DNA from: UBA5109 sp965661005
GTDB lineage: Bacteria > Pseudomonadota > Gammaproteobacteria > Pseudomonadales > Pseudohongiellaceae
Length of the DNA stretch: 64,000 nt
Assembly (NCBI GenBank): GCA_965661005.1
Contig: CBFICB010000001.1
Location: forward strand, 124,001 to 188,000
Direction of reading: 5' to 3'
Under the pieces are notes generated by a model, which ran no database searches, was not told where the DNA came from, and saw only the letters and a program-made list of their open reading frames with translations. The position numbers were made by a program, and so were the translations under genes. Positions 62,642 to 64,000 of the stretch are shown in pieces. Each line of letters opens with the position of its first letter. The stretch's first letter is position 1.

Positions 62642-63610
62642 ATGAATAAGTCTGCTCTTCGAATTGCTTTTGCCGGTACTCCTGATTTTGCCGCTAGCCA
62701 TCTGCAAGTATTAATTAGTGCCGGGTATAACATTCTTGGCGTCTATACCCAGCCTGACCGGCCTTCTGGCCGAGGCAAAGAGAACAAGCCAAGCCCTGTA
62801 AAACGCTTAGCACTTAATTCTGAATTATCTGTATTTCAGCCGCAAAACTTAAAAAGTCTTGAAGCGCAAAAGCAATTACATGCTTTAGAGTTAGATGTCC
62901 TCGTTGTTGTTGCTTATGGTTTAATTTTGCCGCAGGCAGTTTTAGACGCTCCTCGTTTTGGCTGTATCAATGTGCATGCCTCTCTCCTGCCTCGCTGGCG
63001 TGGCGCAGCGCCGATTGAGCGGGCTATACTCGCTGGCGATTCACAAACAGGTATAACCATTATGCAAATGGATGCCGGGCTGGATACGGGAGATATGTTA
63101 TTGAGCGCAACAACTCCTATCGAACCTGATGACAATAGTGCCAGCCTGACGGCTCGATTAGCAGACATTGGAAAAAAAGCCTTATTAGACGTTCTTGAGC
63201 AAATTGAATCAAAATCTTTATCGCCGGTACCGCAAGACAATAGTCCAAGCACTTATGCTGCTAAACTCACAAAGCAAGATGCTTTAATTATTTGGGACAG
63301 GGAAGCCAAGGAAGTCCAACAACAAATCAACGCTTTCTACCCCCGCTCGCCTGCCTATAGTTTTTATAAAGGACAGCGACTCCGAATTACTAAGGCCGCT
63401 GTAAAATCTGTAGGCTCTTCAATTAAACCTGGAACGATCGATCACGTTAATCAAGATGGCCTTTTAGTGGCTTGCAGAAACTCCTGTCTGCTTATAGAAA
63501 AAATCCAATTACCTGGCAAGGCAGAAATTAATGTCAAAGATTTTTTAAATGGTCGTAAAGATTTTTTCAAGCCAGATACCGTATTTAGCTCATCCCCAGC
63601 TCAGCATTAA
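62642..63610 (+). CDS. fmt: Methionyl-tRNA formyltransferase
   Basis: 322 residues. Fmt formylates initiator Met-tRNA. Seen are RIAFAGTPDFAASHL, GVYTQPDRPSGRGK, the catalytic block INVHASLLPRWRGAAPIERAI (core HASLLPRWRGAAPI), and GITIMQMDAGLDTGDML. The C-terminal domain is complete. Second gene of def-fmt-rsmB. Confidence 0.98.
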   Translation: MNKSALRIAFAGTPDFAASHLQVLISAGYNILGVYTQPDRPSGRGKENKPSPVKRLALNSELSVFQPQNLKSLEAQKQLHALELDVLVVVAYGLILPQAVLDAPRFGCINVHASLLPRWRGAAPIERAILAGDSQTGITIMQMDAGLDTGDMLLSATTPIEPDDNSASLTARLADIGKKALLDVLEQIESKSLSPVPQDNSPSTYAAKLTKQDALIIWDREAKEVQQQINAFYPRSPAYSFYKGQRLRITKAAVKSVGSSIKPGTIDHVNQDGLLVACRNSCLLIEKIQLPGKAEINVKDFLNGRKDFFKPDTVFSSSPAQH

Positions 63611-63627
63611 TCTAATAGGATTGAATC

Positions 63628-64000
63628 GTGACCAGCGACCTAACACGCATATCTGCAATTAAAATTCTTCAGCAGTTATTGCTTCAAAAAGGCTCTCTGT
63701 CAACTCTATTGGATAAATATAAGCCAACCCAAACCAGTGACAATTACGCTTTTTTACAAGCACTTTGTTATGGGCTTTGCCGCCACTATGAACAGCTGGT
63801 TTTTATTTCGAATCATTTCATGAAGAAACCTCTTCGAAAAAAAGATAACGATATTTTTTGTTTGATATTGATAGGGGTTTATCAATTATTTTATATGCGT
63901 ACGCCGGATTACGCAGTTATCAATGAGTCAGTCTCTGCTTGTAGCAAGTTGAAAAAAGTTTGGGCCAAAAAGCTAGTTAATGCTGTATTGCGTTCTACCC
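63628..64000 (+). CDS. rsmB: 16S rRNA (cytosine967-C5)-methyltransferase, 5' part
   Basis: The frame is open from GTG 63628 to the window end (124 codons). TAATAGGA at 63612-63619 is a plausible ribosome binding site. This part is the NusB-like RNA-binding domain of RsmB/Sun: RISAIKILQQLL, ALCYGLCRHYEQL, KKPLRKKDNDIFCLILIGVYQL and NAVLRST. The methyltransferase domain lies beyond the window. The def-fmt-rsmB order is conserved in Gammaproteobacteria. Confidence 0.93.
   Translation, partial: MTSDLTRISAIKILQQLLLQKGSLSTLLDKYKPTQTSDNYAFLQALCYGLCRHYEQLVFISNHFMKKPLRKKDNDIFCLILIGVYQLFYMRTPDYAVINESVSACSKLKKVWAKKLVNAVLRST

Overview
The window looks like the chromosome of a marine-type gammaproteobacterium, probably allied to Pseudomonadales or the former Cellvibrionales. 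This is inferred from gene order and protein families; no rRNA is present to confirm it. The order of the aa3 cytochrome oxidase block, and of def-fmt-rsmB facing LysM gene-dprA-(tsaC)-hemF-aroE, follows the Pseudomonas plan. The DNA is moderately AT-rich. I see no tRNA, rRNA, CRISPR array, insertion sequence, phage gene or origin.

Layout. 1-5.5 kb: end of a von Willebrand-A membrane protein and a very long Gln/Gly-rich DUF4175 protein. 5.6-8.5 kb: acetyltransferase, VIT transporter, glutaredoxin-like protein, lipoprotein phosphatase. 8.5-15.4 kb: glycine cleavage gcvT-gcvP (no gcvH) and a secreted M6 protease. 15.7-22.5 kb: TPR/TonB-like protein, a two-subunit molybdenum hydroxylase, acyltransferase, sodB, PuuD-like membrane protein. 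22.6-29.5 kb: ftsY-ftsE-ftsX, rsmD, RidA and an NSS transporter, coaD, ferredoxin, mutM. 29.6-40.6 kb: a lone HyuA, then a tightly spaced run of four envelope genes (poly-Ser lipoprotein, second lipoprotein, TPR membrane protein, PEGA/FGE-like membrane protein) closed by a terminator, then a lipoprotein amidase and a DUF3667 protein. 40.6-46.8 kb: an aromatic catabolism cluster (ligA, ligB, AAHS transporter, Rieske oxygenase, flavin-fold protein, divergent aldehyde dehydrogenase). 47-56.2 kb: cytochrome c oxidase subunits with their heme A and copper assembly factors. 56.5-64 kb: gamma carbonic anhydrase, aroE, hemF, a tsaC remnant, frameshifted dprA, LysM protein, def, fmt and the start of rsmB.

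The strongest non-routine result is in the gap between dprA and hemF. Reading it in shifting frames recovers consecutive pieces of TsaC/YrdC, the threonylcarbamoyl-AMP synthase normally encoded there. They are broken by stops and indels, and the segment that should carry the STSAN motif is missing. dprA next to it is split by one missing base in a run of seven A (minus strand). The LysM gene beyond it appears to have lost its signal-peptide start to a similar change in a T run. Three neighbouring genes therefore carry lesions: tsaC is clearly an old pseudogene, while the other two could be recent mutations, ribosomal slippage or assembly errors.

The best candidate for an undescribed system is the envelope cluster at 31.7-38.0 kb. 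It has two lipoproteins, one with a 38-serine linker, and two single-pass inner-membrane proteins with periplasmic TPR and PEGA/FGE-like domains. Its function is unknown. The 40.6-46.8 kb cluster is a plausible pathway for O-demethylation and meta-cleavage of a methoxylated aromatic acid.
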